Positions 1 through 9,500 of a DNA stretch of 64,000 bases are shown piece by piece. The stretch's first letter is position 1, and every line of letters begins with the position of its first letter. The position numbers and the translations under genes are program-made. This DNA is from Micromonospora sp. MP36 (lineage in GTDB: Bacteria > Actinomycetota > Actinomycetes > Mycobacteriales > Micromonosporaceae): contig NZ_VSFA01000018.1 in the NCBI RefSeq assembly GCF_008119785.1, positions 34,410-98,409 on the forward strand, given 5' to 3'. The notes below the pieces were generated by a model. It was not told where the DNA came from. It did not search any database and worked only from the letters and a program-made list of their open reading frames with translations.

Positions 1-103
1 TGACCCCCAGCTCGGCGGCGAGCTCGGCGGCCGTCCAGGACGCCCGCCGCTGCAGCAGCGCCAGCAACCGCAGCACCCGCTCGGTCGTCGCCTCGACAGT
101 CAC
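1..103 (-). CDS. N-terminus of an HTH (YafY/DeoR-like) transcriptional regulator, partial
   Basis: Reading leftwards from a GTG at 103, the first 34 codons begin VTVEATTERVLRLLALLQ and continue with RRASWTAAELAAELGV. This is the opening helix and the start of the winged helix-turn-helix seen in YafY/WYL-type regulators. The gene runs off the left edge, so the effector domain cannot be seen and the WYL assignment is inference. It is divergent from the VOC-family gene at 214, which it may control. Confidence 0.6.
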   Translation of the reverse strand, partial: MTVEATTERVLRLLALLQRRASWTAAELAAELGV

Positions 104-213
104 GCACTCATCGTCGCACGGATCGCGGAACGATCCTGTCCGCTATCCGTGGGAGGCTGGCACCATGACCGACCAGACCTGGAGCCTCCTGCTCCGCGAG
201 GAGGCAAGCTGAG

Positions 214-651
214 ATGGCCCGCGACGTCCAGATCACCTTCGACTGCGCCGACCCGGCCGGGTTGGCCGCGTTCTGGGCCGAGGCCCTCGGCTACCAGCTG
301 CAGGACCCGCCCGCGGGCTTCGAGTCATGGGAGCAGGCCCTGGAGGCGATGGGCGTGCCGCCCGAGCGCCGCAACGACGCCTCGGCGGTGGTCGACCCCG
401 AGGGGTCCGGGCCGCGGCTGTTCTTCCAGCGGGTGCCGGAGGGCAAACAGGCCAAGAACCGCGTGCACCTCGACGTGCGAGCCGCCTCCGGGCTCACGGG
501 CGAGGCGCGGATGGCGGCCCTGGAGGCGGAGGCCGAGCGGCTCGTCTCCCAGGGCGCCACCCGGCTCCAACGCTACGAGCCGGCACCCCCGCTCGGCGCC
601 GGTCACATCGTGATGGCCGACCCGGAGGGCAACGAGTTCTGCCTCGACTGA
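214..651 (+). CDS. VOC (glyoxalase/bleomycin-resistance fold) family protein
   Basis: This 145-residue protein has the usual length of a small VOC protein. It opens with a strand followed by a DPAGLAAFWAEALGY segment, the typical first beta-alpha-beta module, and ends with the DPEGNEFCLD signature of the second module. The family covers dioxygenases, glyoxalases and resistance proteins, so the substrate is unknown. A 15-codon open frame at 165-212 (MTDQTWSLLLREEAS) ends 1 base before this ATG and carries a GAGGAGG-like ribosome site inside it, so start-up could be coupled. The divergent HTH gene at the left edge is the likely regulator. Confidence 0.8.
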   Translation: MARDVQITFDCADPAGLAAFWAEALGYQLQDPPAGFESWEQALEAMGVPPERRNDASAVVDPEGSGPRLFFQRVPEGKQAKNRVHLDVRAASGLTGEARMAALEAEAERLVSQGATRLQRYEPAPPLGAGHIVMADPEGNEFCLD

Positions 652-685
652 TCAGCCACGCGGCAGGGCCGGCGACCTCAGTGCG

Positions 686-713
686 GTCCGGACCGGGACT
701 CCCCGGTCCGGAC
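686..713. terminator. Hairpin terminator after the VOC gene
   Basis: Perfect 12-bp arms GTCCGGACCGGG (686-697) and CCCGGTCCGGAC (702-713) flank a 4-base loop, 35 bases past the stop of the VOC gene. There is no T-tract, as is common in actinomycetes. From here to the next gene (856) nothing else is recognisable. Confidence 0.6.
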
Positions 714-855
714 ACGTAAAGCGGTGATGCGCCGGCCCGGCTGGACCGTGTCGTCGACGCGTCCGTCCCGCTCGACGAGTGCGAGACAGACGCTGGCGGT
801 CGGGCTCGCGATCGTGATGGCCGTGGTCGCGGGCGGCACCCGCCCGCCCGGGCCG

Positions 856-1137
856 TCAGCCCGCCGCGCGGATCCCGTACCGTTCGGCCGCGCGTGCCTT
901 GGCCTTCGCGGCCTCCACCTCGCGGTCACGGGGAGGCGCCTTCGTCACGAGGCTGTCGAGCAGGGTACGGGTGGCGGCCGTGACCGCGCGGACCGCCTCG
1001 CCGAACGCCTCCTCGTTGGCCGCCGACGGTCGGGTCGCGCCGCTGACCTTGCGCACGTACTGGATGGCGGCTGCCTCGATCTCGTCGTCGGTCGCAGGCG
1101 GTTCGAAGTTGTGGAGCACGCGAATGTTCCGGCACAT
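856..1137 (-). CDS. DUF2277 domain-containing protein
   Basis: This 93-residue protein begins MCRNIRVLHNFEPPATDDEI, the signature opening of the DUF2277 family. An RKVSG segment follows at about residue 29, and the C-terminal half is a charged helix. Length is normal for the family. Function is unknown; it is a small soluble protein found widely in actinobacteria and other bacteria. It lies downstream of, and on the same strand as, the DinB-type gene at 1285, with 147 bases between them in which no clear promoter is seen. Confidence 0.85.
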   Translation of the reverse strand: MCRNIRVLHNFEPPATDDEIEAAAIQYVRKVSGATRPSAANEEAFGEAVRAVTAATRTLLDSLVTKAPPRDREVEAAKAKARAAERYGIRAAG

Positions 1138-1284
1138 GCCTCTACGATGCCAGACCGAGCCGACACCGGCAGACAGCTCGACCGACGACGCACACCATGA
1201 GTAACCTCATCATCGCGAATCGTCACCGACGGTGAGCGCAAAGTGACGCCACGGTGGCGGGCGGGCGGCTGCCCACACCCCCGG

Positions 1285-1908
1285 TCAGCCGGAGAACCGT
1301 GTCGCGGGCTCGCCGTCGAGGTGCCCCGGCGGTAGGCGGCGACCGCAGATCACGAGCAGCAGGTCCTGGGCGAGCCCGCGCAGCGGCGTTCCCGATCCGT
1401 ACTCCCAGTCGAGGTCGGTCGCCTGCAGGCTGACCCCGGTCAGGTCGACGCCGAAATACGCGACGTTCCGTGGCCGCATCCCGGCCAGCACCAGCCCCAC
1501 CCGCTCCGGCGGGACCCTGCGGTCCAGCCCGAGACCCACGGTGATGTCCAGGCCGTGGATGACGTCGTGCGACAGCGCTCCGGCAACGCCGCCGCCCGGC
1601 GGCGTCCAGGGATGGTCGGTGTTCTCCCGCAGCGCCGCGAGCAGCCGCTCAGCCGGCATGGTCGCCGCGTCACGCCGGGCGGCGCGGTCGGCCATCCGGT
1701 CGAAGCTGCCGCGCGCCTTCACCAGGTCGATCAGGATCCGCCCGACGGAGGTCCGGAACGGCATCGTCATGTGCGCGACGACCTCCCGCACCCGCCAGCC
1801 ATCACACAGGCTGGACGAATCCCATTGCGCGGCCGGCAGGGTGGCGAGCAGGTCCGCCAACTCCCGCCGTTCCGCGACCACCGCGGCTCGAAGCCGATCC
1901 TCCATCAT
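1285..1908 (-). CDS. Maleylpyruvate isomerase-family (DinB-like) mycothiol-dependent enzyme
   Basis: The protein is a four-helix-bundle enzyme of the family described as mycothiol-dependent maleylpyruvate isomerases. Visible features are the N-terminal helix followed by SLCDGWRVREVVAHM (residues ~30-45; the His is the first metal ligand of the DinB fold) and HDVIHGLDI (~135), which carries the other ligand histidines. The C-terminal part resembles the SCP-2-like tail of this family. I chose ATG 1908 because a GGGAG lies 5 bases upstream; an in-frame start at 1998 would add 30 residues unlike the family. The true substrate is not known. It is divergent from the sigma factor gene at 2028. Confidence 0.78.
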   Translation of the reverse strand: MMEDRLRAAVVAERRELADLLATLPAAQWDSSSLCDGWRVREVVAHMTMPFRTSVGRILIDLVKARGSFDRMADRAARRDAATMPAERLLAALRENTDHPWTPPGGGVAGALSHDVIHGLDITVGLGLDRRVPPERVGLVLAGMRPRNVAYFGVDLTGVSLQATDLDWEYGSGTPLRGLAQDLLLVICGRRLPPGHLDGEPATRFSG

Positions 1909-2027
1909 CCGACTCCCATTCCGTTGCGCGGACCCGTCCGGAGCCCGCGCCAAGGGATACGACGCCGGCGCCCGGAACTCATCGGTGCTAGCTGCCACAC
2001 GTCAGTCGGTATCCGTATGGTCGGAGC

Positions 2028-3086
2028 GTGGTGGACGCGACAACGGTGGACCGGCTGGAGCCGTTCCGGGTGGAACTGACCGGCTACTGCTATCGAATGC
2101 TCGGGTCCGGGTTCGAGGCCGAGGACGCGGTGCAGGAGACCCTGCTGCGGGCCTGGCGGTCGCTTGACCGGTACGACGAGCGACGCGGCTCGCTGCGGAC
2201 CTGGCTCTACCGCATCGCGACCAACGTCTGCGTCGACATGCTGCGCGGCGCGCAGCGCCGCGCACTTGCGATGGATCTCAGCGGCCCGTCGCGGGCCGGG
2301 GCGGAGATCGGCGCCCCGATCACGGAACGGGCCTGGGTGCAGCCGGTCCCGGACGCTCTCGTGCTGCCGGCTGACGGCGGCCCGGAGGAGCAGGCCGTAC
2401 GCCGTGAGACCATCCGGCTGGCCTTCGTCGCCGTGCTCCAGCATCTGCCGCCCCGCCAGCGGGCGGTGCTGATCCTGCGCGATGTGCTGTGCTGGCGGGC
2501 CGAGGAGGTCGCGGACCTGCTGAACAGCAGCGTGGCCGCGGTGACCAGCGCCCTGCAACGGGCCAGAACGACGCTGAAGGCCGCCGGGGTGACGCCGGGT
2601 GAGCCGCTGCGGCCGGACGACCGGGCCCAACGCGACCTGCTCGCCCGATACTGCGACGCGTTCGAGCGGCACGACGTGACCGCGCTGGTGGCGATGCTGC
2701 ACGAGGAGGCCACGATATCGATGCCGCCGTTCCGGTGGTGGCTGCGCGGCCGGGAGGACATCCGGCAGGCCCTGCTGGTGCCGGGCTCGTGCGAAGGAGC
2801 CCGGCTGGTGCCGGTGGCGGCGAACGGCTCGCCGGCGTACTGGCAGACCCGGCCGGATCGGGACGGCGTGCACGTGCCGTTCGGGCTGGTCGTGCTCGAC
2901 GTGTGGCAGGGGCTGGTCACCGGCAGCATCACGTACCTCGACCCCGGCCGGCTGGTCCAGCTGTTCGGCCCGCCGGCCGACCCCCGACGGCCGGTCGGAG
3001 CCACGCCGGTCGGCCCGCCGTCCGTCGGAAAGCCGGCGCCGGGCGCACCGATGAGTCCGGCGGCTCCGGCACGTATTCCCTGCTAG
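2028..3086 (+). CDS. ECF RNA polymerase sigma factor with C-terminal SnoaL-like domain (SigG/SigJ type)
   Basis: This is a 352-residue extracytoplasmic-function sigma factor. Sigma region 2 occupies residues ~10-80 (YCYRMLGSGFEAEDAVQETL, then LRTWLYRIATNVCVDMLR) and region 4 occupies ~130-190 (HLPPRQRAVLILRDVLCW followed by an HTH). From ~205 there is a SnoaL/NTF2-like extension (RYCDAFERHDVTALVAMLHEEAT; WWLRGREDI), which is known in SigG- and SigJ-like groups and contributes to activity control in place of a classic anti-sigma factor. No anti-sigma gene is adjacent. The proline-rich last 50 residues look disordered. A VOC-protein gene follows 31 bases later and is probably cotranscribed. Confidence 0.88.
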   Translation: MVDATTVDRLEPFRVELTGYCYRMLGSGFEAEDAVQETLLRAWRSLDRYDERRGSLRTWLYRIATNVCVDMLRGAQRRALAMDLSGPSRAGAEIGAPITERAWVQPVPDALVLPADGGPEEQAVRRETIRLAFVAVLQHLPPRQRAVLILRDVLCWRAEEVADLLNSSVAAVTSALQRARTTLKAAGVTPGEPLRPDDRAQRDLLARYCDAFERHDVTALVAMLHEEATISMPPFRWWLRGREDIRQALLVPGSCEGARLVPVAANGSPAYWQTRPDRDGVHVPFGLVVLDVWQGLVTGSITYLDPGRLVQLFGPPADPRRPVGATPVGPPSVGKPAPGAPMSPAAPARIPC

Positions 3087-3117
3087 GTGAAATACCACGC
3101 CAACCGGAGGAGCAGCC

Positions 3118-3477
3118 GTGACAACGGTGCAGCCCATCATCAGCACGCCCGACCTGGCCCGCCTGCAGGCGTTCTACCAACGCGTGTTCCACGCCGTGCA
3201 GGTCCGACGGGTCCCCGCTGACGGTCCGCCGTTCTTCGTCGGCCTCAGGTTGGGCGACTCGGAGTTCGGCCTGGTCAGCCAGGCGGACACCGACCTGTCC
3301 ACGCCGCCGCGGATCCTACTCAGCATCGACGTCGACGATGTGGACGCGCTGCTCGACAAGGTGGTGGCCGCCGGTGGGCGGGTGCTCGGCCCACCGAACG
3401 ACATGCCGTGGGGGCAGCGCGTGGCGCACGTGCACGATCCTGACGGCAACCTGGTCAACCTGACTCGTGAGCTGTGA
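3118..3477 (+). CDS. VOC family protein, partner of the ECF sigma gene
   Basis: This 119-residue VOC-fold protein starts at GTG 3118 behind a clear GGAGGAG ribosome site. The first module has PDLARLQAFYQRVF and the last has VAHVHDPDGNLVNLT, the metal-edge signature of the fold. It lies 31 bases after the sigma factor stop and is likely in one transcript with it; small enzymes or VOC proteins beside SnoaL-tailed sigma factors are a recurring arrangement. Substrate unknown. A strong hairpin follows immediately. Confidence 0.82.
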   Translation: MTTVQPIISTPDLARLQAFYQRVFHAVQVRRVPADGPPFFVGLRLGDSEFGLVSQADTDLSTPPRILLSIDVDDVDALLDKVVAAGGRVLGPPNDMPWGQRVAHVHDPDGNLVNLTREL

Positions 3478-3485
3478 AAGACCAA

Positions 3486-3516
3486 GTGCCGGAGCACGCG
3501 GGGCGTGCTCCGGCAC
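3486..3516. terminator. Bidirectional hairpin terminator
   Basis: Perfect 14-bp arms GTGCCGGAGCACGC (3486-3499) and GCGTGCTCCGGCAC (3503-3516) with a GGG loop lie between the convergent VOC gene (ends 3477) and the giant ThuA gene (ends 3557). The hairpin can serve both strands. Confidence 0.8.
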
Positions 3517-3556
3517 CGGTCGGGGAGCCGGCCGGCACCGGCTCGCCGTCATCTCC

Positions 3557-6500
3557 TCACAGGCGGGCCTTCAGGTAGGCGCCGGCCGCGAGCAGTTGCG
3601 TGCGGGCCGACTCGTCGGTGGCGGTCCTGGCCGCCGCCGCGTACCGGTCCAGGGCAGCCTTTGCCTGGTCGGGCCGGCCCGCCGCCGCCGTGCTCTTGGC
3701 CGCCTGGAGCTGGCCGAACAGGTGGTCGGCGAGATCCTCGCTGATCAGACCGTCCGCCTGGTACCGCCGCACCAGCGCCTGGGCGTTGTCGTAGGTGGCG
3801 ACGATCTCGAACGAGACGCTCTCCTCCGTGGCGTTGCCGGCCAGGTCGGTCGCCACGACGGTCAGCTTGTGCTCACCGGCCGTGGGCTCGGCACCCGTAC
3901 CGCTCTCGATCGCCACCCCGTCCAGGCGGAGGGCCACCGAGTCGACGCCCGACGCGGCGTCCCGTGCCGTGGCGGCGATCGGCAGTGACCTGCCGAGCTC
4001 GTACTTGCCGCCGTTCGCCACGCCGTCGACGGTCACGACCGGCCCCGTGGTGTCGACGGCCAGGGACACCGCTTTCAGCGGGGAGATGTTGCCGGCCTCG
4101 TCGATCGCCCGGAGCCGCAGCTCCCACCGGCCGTCCTCGGTCACCTGGATCGGCTCGCGGTATTCGATCCAGGCACCGTCGCCCTCGACGAACTCGATGC
4201 GGACCGGGCCGCCGCGGTCATCGCTCGCCGAAGCGGTGACCGTCACCGGCGAGGTGTACCAGCCGCGCTTGCCGTTCGGCTGCGCCGGGTCGACCGACAC
4301 CGTCAGGTTCGGCGCCGTCGTGTCGAGGACCCGGAAGTAGTCGAACGCGACGGTGACCGGCTGCGCCTGCTCCGGCCCCAACGCCATCAGGCCGAACGAG
4401 GTCATCACGGCGTCGTTGGTGACCGGCTGGCCGAGCGAGGTCCAGTTGCCCCCGCCGTCGCTGATCTGGGCCGAGTAGGTGTTCCCGCTTCGGCTCAGCC
4501 GCAGGTGGTACCAGCCGCTCTCGGTCGAGTCGGCGATGTCGATCGACCGGTTGCCGCCGTTGCCGAACTGCGCGTTGCGTTCCGAGACCAGCTCGGCGCG
4601 CAGGTTGGTCGGCGTCCCGGCGTTGTTGTTGGCCACGACGTCGAACTTCACGTAGTTGTCGTCGTTGTTGTAGACCAGGAAGCCGGCCAGCTGCCACTTG
4701 TGCAGCATCGCCGGCGTCAGCCGGGTCTCGATCGTCCAGTCACCGGCGGCGACGTCCGCGGGGATCTTCTGCAGGATGAAGTTCCGCGGGGAGTCGTTGT
4801 TGGTGCCGTTGATGTCGCCCGGCTGGGTCTCGATGCGCAGCGCACCGCCGCTCACCGCGGCCTTGGCCGAGTCGTACCGCACCGTCGCGTTCCACCGGCA
4901 GCCGTCGACGGCGTTGCCGTCGAACTCGTCGCTGGGCGCGCGGACGCCGTCGTCCGTGCCGTCCGGTGTGATGGTGAAGTGGTCGAACACGGCGTTGACC
5001 CGCGCCGTCCCGGTGTCCCCGGCGGCCATGGGGCCGACGGTCGCGTTCGGGATGATGTTCGCGGATCCGGCGAGCGCCGTCCAGGTCTGGCCGTCGGCGG
5101 AGTACGCCGCGGTCAGCTTCTGACCGTCGCTGACCAGCCGCAGGTGGGCGGTGGACGGGAAGTCCGCCGGCAGATTCACGTTGGCGTGCCAGGTCCGCGT
5201 ACCGCCGGCCTCGGTCTGGAACTCCATGATCCGACCACCCGACGAGGCGCGGGTGAACGCCAGCTTCACGTAGTCGTTGTCGGTGCCGTGCATGAGCAGT
5301 CCGGCGTGCTGCCACTCGCGGTCGTGCGGGATGGTCACCTTCGTGGTGATCGTCCACGGGCCGACCTTGGCGCGCTGACCGGCGTAGCTGATCGGCCCGG
5401 TGGTGCCCTCGTTGATGTCCCCGTTGGTGACGGGCAGCACCAGGCCGCCGCCGGTGACCCGCACCGGCAGGTTCGGCGCGTTGCGCACCGTCGTCCACCG
5501 GTTGGTGTTCAGCGTGTCACCGTCGAAGGTGTCCGAGCCGCGGATCGCGCAGCCCGGCGCGGTCTCCGGCGGTGCCGGGTGGATGGCCTTGTCGACCAGC
5601 GTGAAGCCGGTGAACTTCACCTCGCTGGTGGCCGAGGCGTTGTGCGCGGTGACCGCGAGGCCGATGTCCTGCGGGCCGGCCGCCCCGGGCAGCGTCACCG
5701 GGTCGCCGACCAGGGTGAACGACTTGCCGTCCTTGCTCCAGTAGCCGTAGTACTTCCCGCCGTCGCGCACGATCCGCACCCACGACGGGTAGCTCGTGTT
5801 GCTGGCGCCGGTGCTGGCGTCGAGCTGGCCGTTGCCGTCGGTGTCGCGCAGCCACTCGAACCCGAGGCCCGCCCGCATCGTCATCGCCGCGTACCCGGGC
5901 GACCTGCCGGGCTGGGTGATGTCGTTGCGGACGATCAGACCGGCCTTGGCGGAGTTGTTGGTGTTCGTCTGGCTGTCGATCTTGACGGTGGCGGTCCAGG
6001 TGTCGCCGGCCGCCGCCGGAAGGTACACCGAGCCGTACTGGTCGGTGCCCTGCCACATGTTCTCGCCGCCGGCGTTGATGATCCAGGTGTCCCGGTCCGG
6101 CCGGTCGAACGCGGCGGTGGCGTTGCTGTAGGTCTGCCAGGCGCCGTAGAGGTCACCGACCTCGACCTGCACGACGCGGGACTTCGCGTGGTAGCCCTTG
6201 TCGTTGGTCGCCACCGCGGTCAGCTGGTAGCGCTTCTCGGTGGACGCGTTCCACTTCATGGCGTACGGCGCCGTGGTGTCGACGCCGATCGACGTGCCGT
6301 CGACGAAGAACTCGACCTTGGTGATCGTGTTCTCCGCGTCGCTCGCGGCGGCGGTCACCTGGATCTCGCCCGGTTCCAGCTTGTCGGCCGGTGTCGGGGA
6401 GGTCACCGCGACCTTCGGCTTGCTGGTCGGCGAGACGCCCTTGCCGTCGGCCTCGATGAAGTTCAGGCGCCGCTCACCCGCACCCGGGAACACCGCGTAC

Positions 6501-9500
6501 AGGGTGAACGTCTCGCCGGGATCGGACACCTCGATCGGGATGTCCACGTAGCCGCCGCCGCTGGTCGCCGGCACCTGCGCGGTGCCGAGCAGTTCACCGT
6601 CCGGCTTGCCGCGCCGCAGCTCGATCTTGCCCGCGGTGGCGGCCGACGCGCGCAGGATCAACCGGTCGACGTTGTGCAGGTTGACCGGGTCGTACGACGC
6701 CCAGGCGCCGTTCTGGCCGGCGATGGAGTTCCCGTGGCCCTCGACGTCCCGCGACGAGCCGACCGTCACGTTCGACGAGTTGTCGAAGAACTCCGCCTCC
6801 CGCTGCTTCGGGAACATCAGGGTGGTGTCCGAGCCGGTCAGGCTCGGGATGCCGTCCGCGCCGCCGGAGTCGGCGTAGCGGCCGTCGATCGCGTAGAAGA
6901 CGTTCATGTCCTCGCCGTGCCCGCCGCCGAGGGCGGTGACCACCTTGCCGGTGCGCCCGTGCAACGGGTCGGCCGGGTGCGCGTGCTCGTCGTGGCCCAT
7001 CGCCGGCTGGATCACCACGTCGGCGTCGTCGATCTGGGTGTCCTCGGGGTCGCTGACCGACAGGTCCCAGCTCACCTCGTCGCCGAAGTCGAAGAACGCC
7101 CCGTTGGGCGGCTGGTTGAACTTCACCTTCGGCCGGGTGTTGCCGACCGTGATCGGCACCGTCGCCGTCCCGGTCTTGCCGGCCGGGTCGGTCACCGTGA
7201 GCCGGGCGTTGTAGACGCCGTTCGTGGTGTAGGTGAAGGTCGGCTTCGACTCGGTGGAGTCGGCGGAGCCGTCACCGGTGAAGTCCCACTCGTAGCGCAG
7301 TTGCTCGTTCTCCGGGTCGGTGCTGCCCGACCCGTCGAAGCGGACCTGCAGCGGTGCCTGGCCGGAGTCCGGCGACGCGCTGATCTTCGCGGTCGGCGAA
7401 CGGGAGCCGGAGATGTAGTCGACCCGGTACAGCCCCGAGTTCGGGTTGTCGCGGCCGAAGCCGCCACCCCAGTCCAGCACGTACATCGAGCCGTCGGGAC
7501 CGAACTTGGAGTCGATCGGCGCGAGGAACTGCTGCTGCGGCAGGAACGGATTGACCTTCTCGACCCCGCCCTGCCCGTTCGGGATGATCGAGTACATCTT
7601 GTTCCGCGACCACTCGTAGAAGAACGGCTTGCCGTCGTAGGACGCGGGGAACTTGGTGTCCGACTGCAGGTTCGGGTCGTACTGGTAGAAGGGTCCGCCC
7701 ATCGGCGCCAGACCGCCACCCTGCGGGATGACCGACGGCACCGAGGAACGCTTGTAGCCGTACCACATCTTGGCCGGCTTGGCGGCCGGCAGCTCGGTCA
7801 GGCCGGTGTTGCGCACCGAGTCGTTGATCGGGTGGGCGCAGTCGAAGGGCGCGCCGACCGTCACCGGATTCGTCCGGTAGTCCACGTCCCGGAACGGCTC
7901 GTTGTTGCCCATGCACAGCGGCCAGCCGTAGAAGCCGGGCTCGGTGATGAGGTTCCACTCGGCGATGCCGGCGGGTCCGCGGTCCGGGTTGTCGTTGCTG
8001 TTGTCCGGCGAGTAGTCCGCCAGCCCGATGGCCCCGGTCTTCGGGTCGATCGAGAACCGGAACGGGTTGCGGAAGCCCATCGCGTAGATTTCCGGCCGGG
8101 TCTTCGCCGTGCCCGGCGGGAACATGTTGCCCGCGGGGATGGAGTAGGTGCCGTCGGCCTCGGGGCGGATCCGCAGCAGCTTGCCGCGCAGGTCGTTGGT
8201 GTTGGCCGAGGTGGCCCGCGCGTCGTGGAACGTGCCGTCCCGTTCGGACAGTGGCGCGTATCCGCCGGACGGCTCGGAGTGCGGGTTCACGTCGTCCCCG
8301 ACGCTCAGGTAGAGGTTTCCGTCCGGACCGAACGCGAGGCCGCCGCCGGTGTGGCCCGGCTCGTCGGGCAGCCGCCGCGCCGGCACGTCGAGCAGGACCT
8401 TCTCGGTGGCGCGGTCGATCTGGGAGCCCGGGCCGACGGTGAGTCGGGACAGTCGGTTGACGAAGTTCGCCGGGTCGCTGTCGTTCGTGCTCGCCGGTGA
8501 GTAGTAGACGTAGAGGTGGCCGTTCTCGGCGAACTTCGGGTCGAGCGCGATGCCGAGCAGGCCGTCCTCACCGCCGGAGTAGACCGGGATCGTGATCGCG
8601 GTGGAGGTGGTCCTGGTCCTAGGGTCGTAGACCCGGATCTGGCCGCGTACCAGCTCGGTGAAGAAGACCCGGCCGTCCGGTGCGACGTCCATGGCGAACG
8701 GGGCGCTGGTGTTCTGGTCGAGTGGGACCCGTTCGAACTGGTCCCACACCGTGCCGCCGCAGTCGCCCTCGACCATGCCGGCCGCCCACTTCACCCCGCC
8801 GACGATGTGCTGGACCAGCCCCGGCTCGCCGGTGTAGTGCGCCCCGAAGTGGCCCATACCGGTCATCCAGGCCCGGCCGCCGTCGTACGGCTTGCACCAC
8901 GAGATCGGGTGGTCGTAGCCCATCGCGTTGTTGCCCGGGTTGTACGTCGTCTCGTCCATCGTGGCGAGCACGTGCGCGTCGCCGCGGACGTTGAGCGCGT
9001 AGTTGTACCACTCGTCGGCACGCTCCCACCGCTGCGGCAGGTGACTCGTCGACGGGTGGGAGTGGTCCTCGACGCGCACGGTGCCCGGCAGGCCGGGGCT
9101 GGTGCCGGTGGCGGCGTGGCCGGGCATCAGCGTGCCGATCATGTTGTCCCACCACGCGTAGTTCCCGCGCATGTCGGTCGCGTTGTGGATGGCGACGATG
9201 CCGTGGCCGGCCTTCATGTAGCGCTCCATCGCCGCCTTCTGGTCGGCGGTCCACGGGTCGCCGGAGGCCTGGAACATCACCAGGGCGTCGAAGTGCGCGA
9301 GGTCCTCGTCGTTGAAGATCGACGAGTCCTCGGTGTGCTGCGAGGTGATCCCGGCGTCGGCGAAGGCGGCCTGCAGCACGGGAACGCCCTGCTCGATCGC
9401 CTCGGTGTGCCGGAACTGCGTGGTCTTGGTGAAGATCAGCACGTGGGCTTGGCCGTGCTCACCCGGGTGTGCGGCCGCCGGCGACGGGCTGATCATGGAC

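Noticed and set aside
724..1200. 158-codon plus-strand frame over DUF2277
   Set aside because: The minus-strand frame begins with the family signature MCRNIR; the plus frame has no recognisable feature.
4505..8500. 1331-codon open frame on the plus strand inside the ThuA gene region
   Set aside because: It is antisense to the well-supported 2003-residue protein, its translation is Arg/Val/Gly-rich without domains, and such long frames are expected opposite GC-rich coding sequence.
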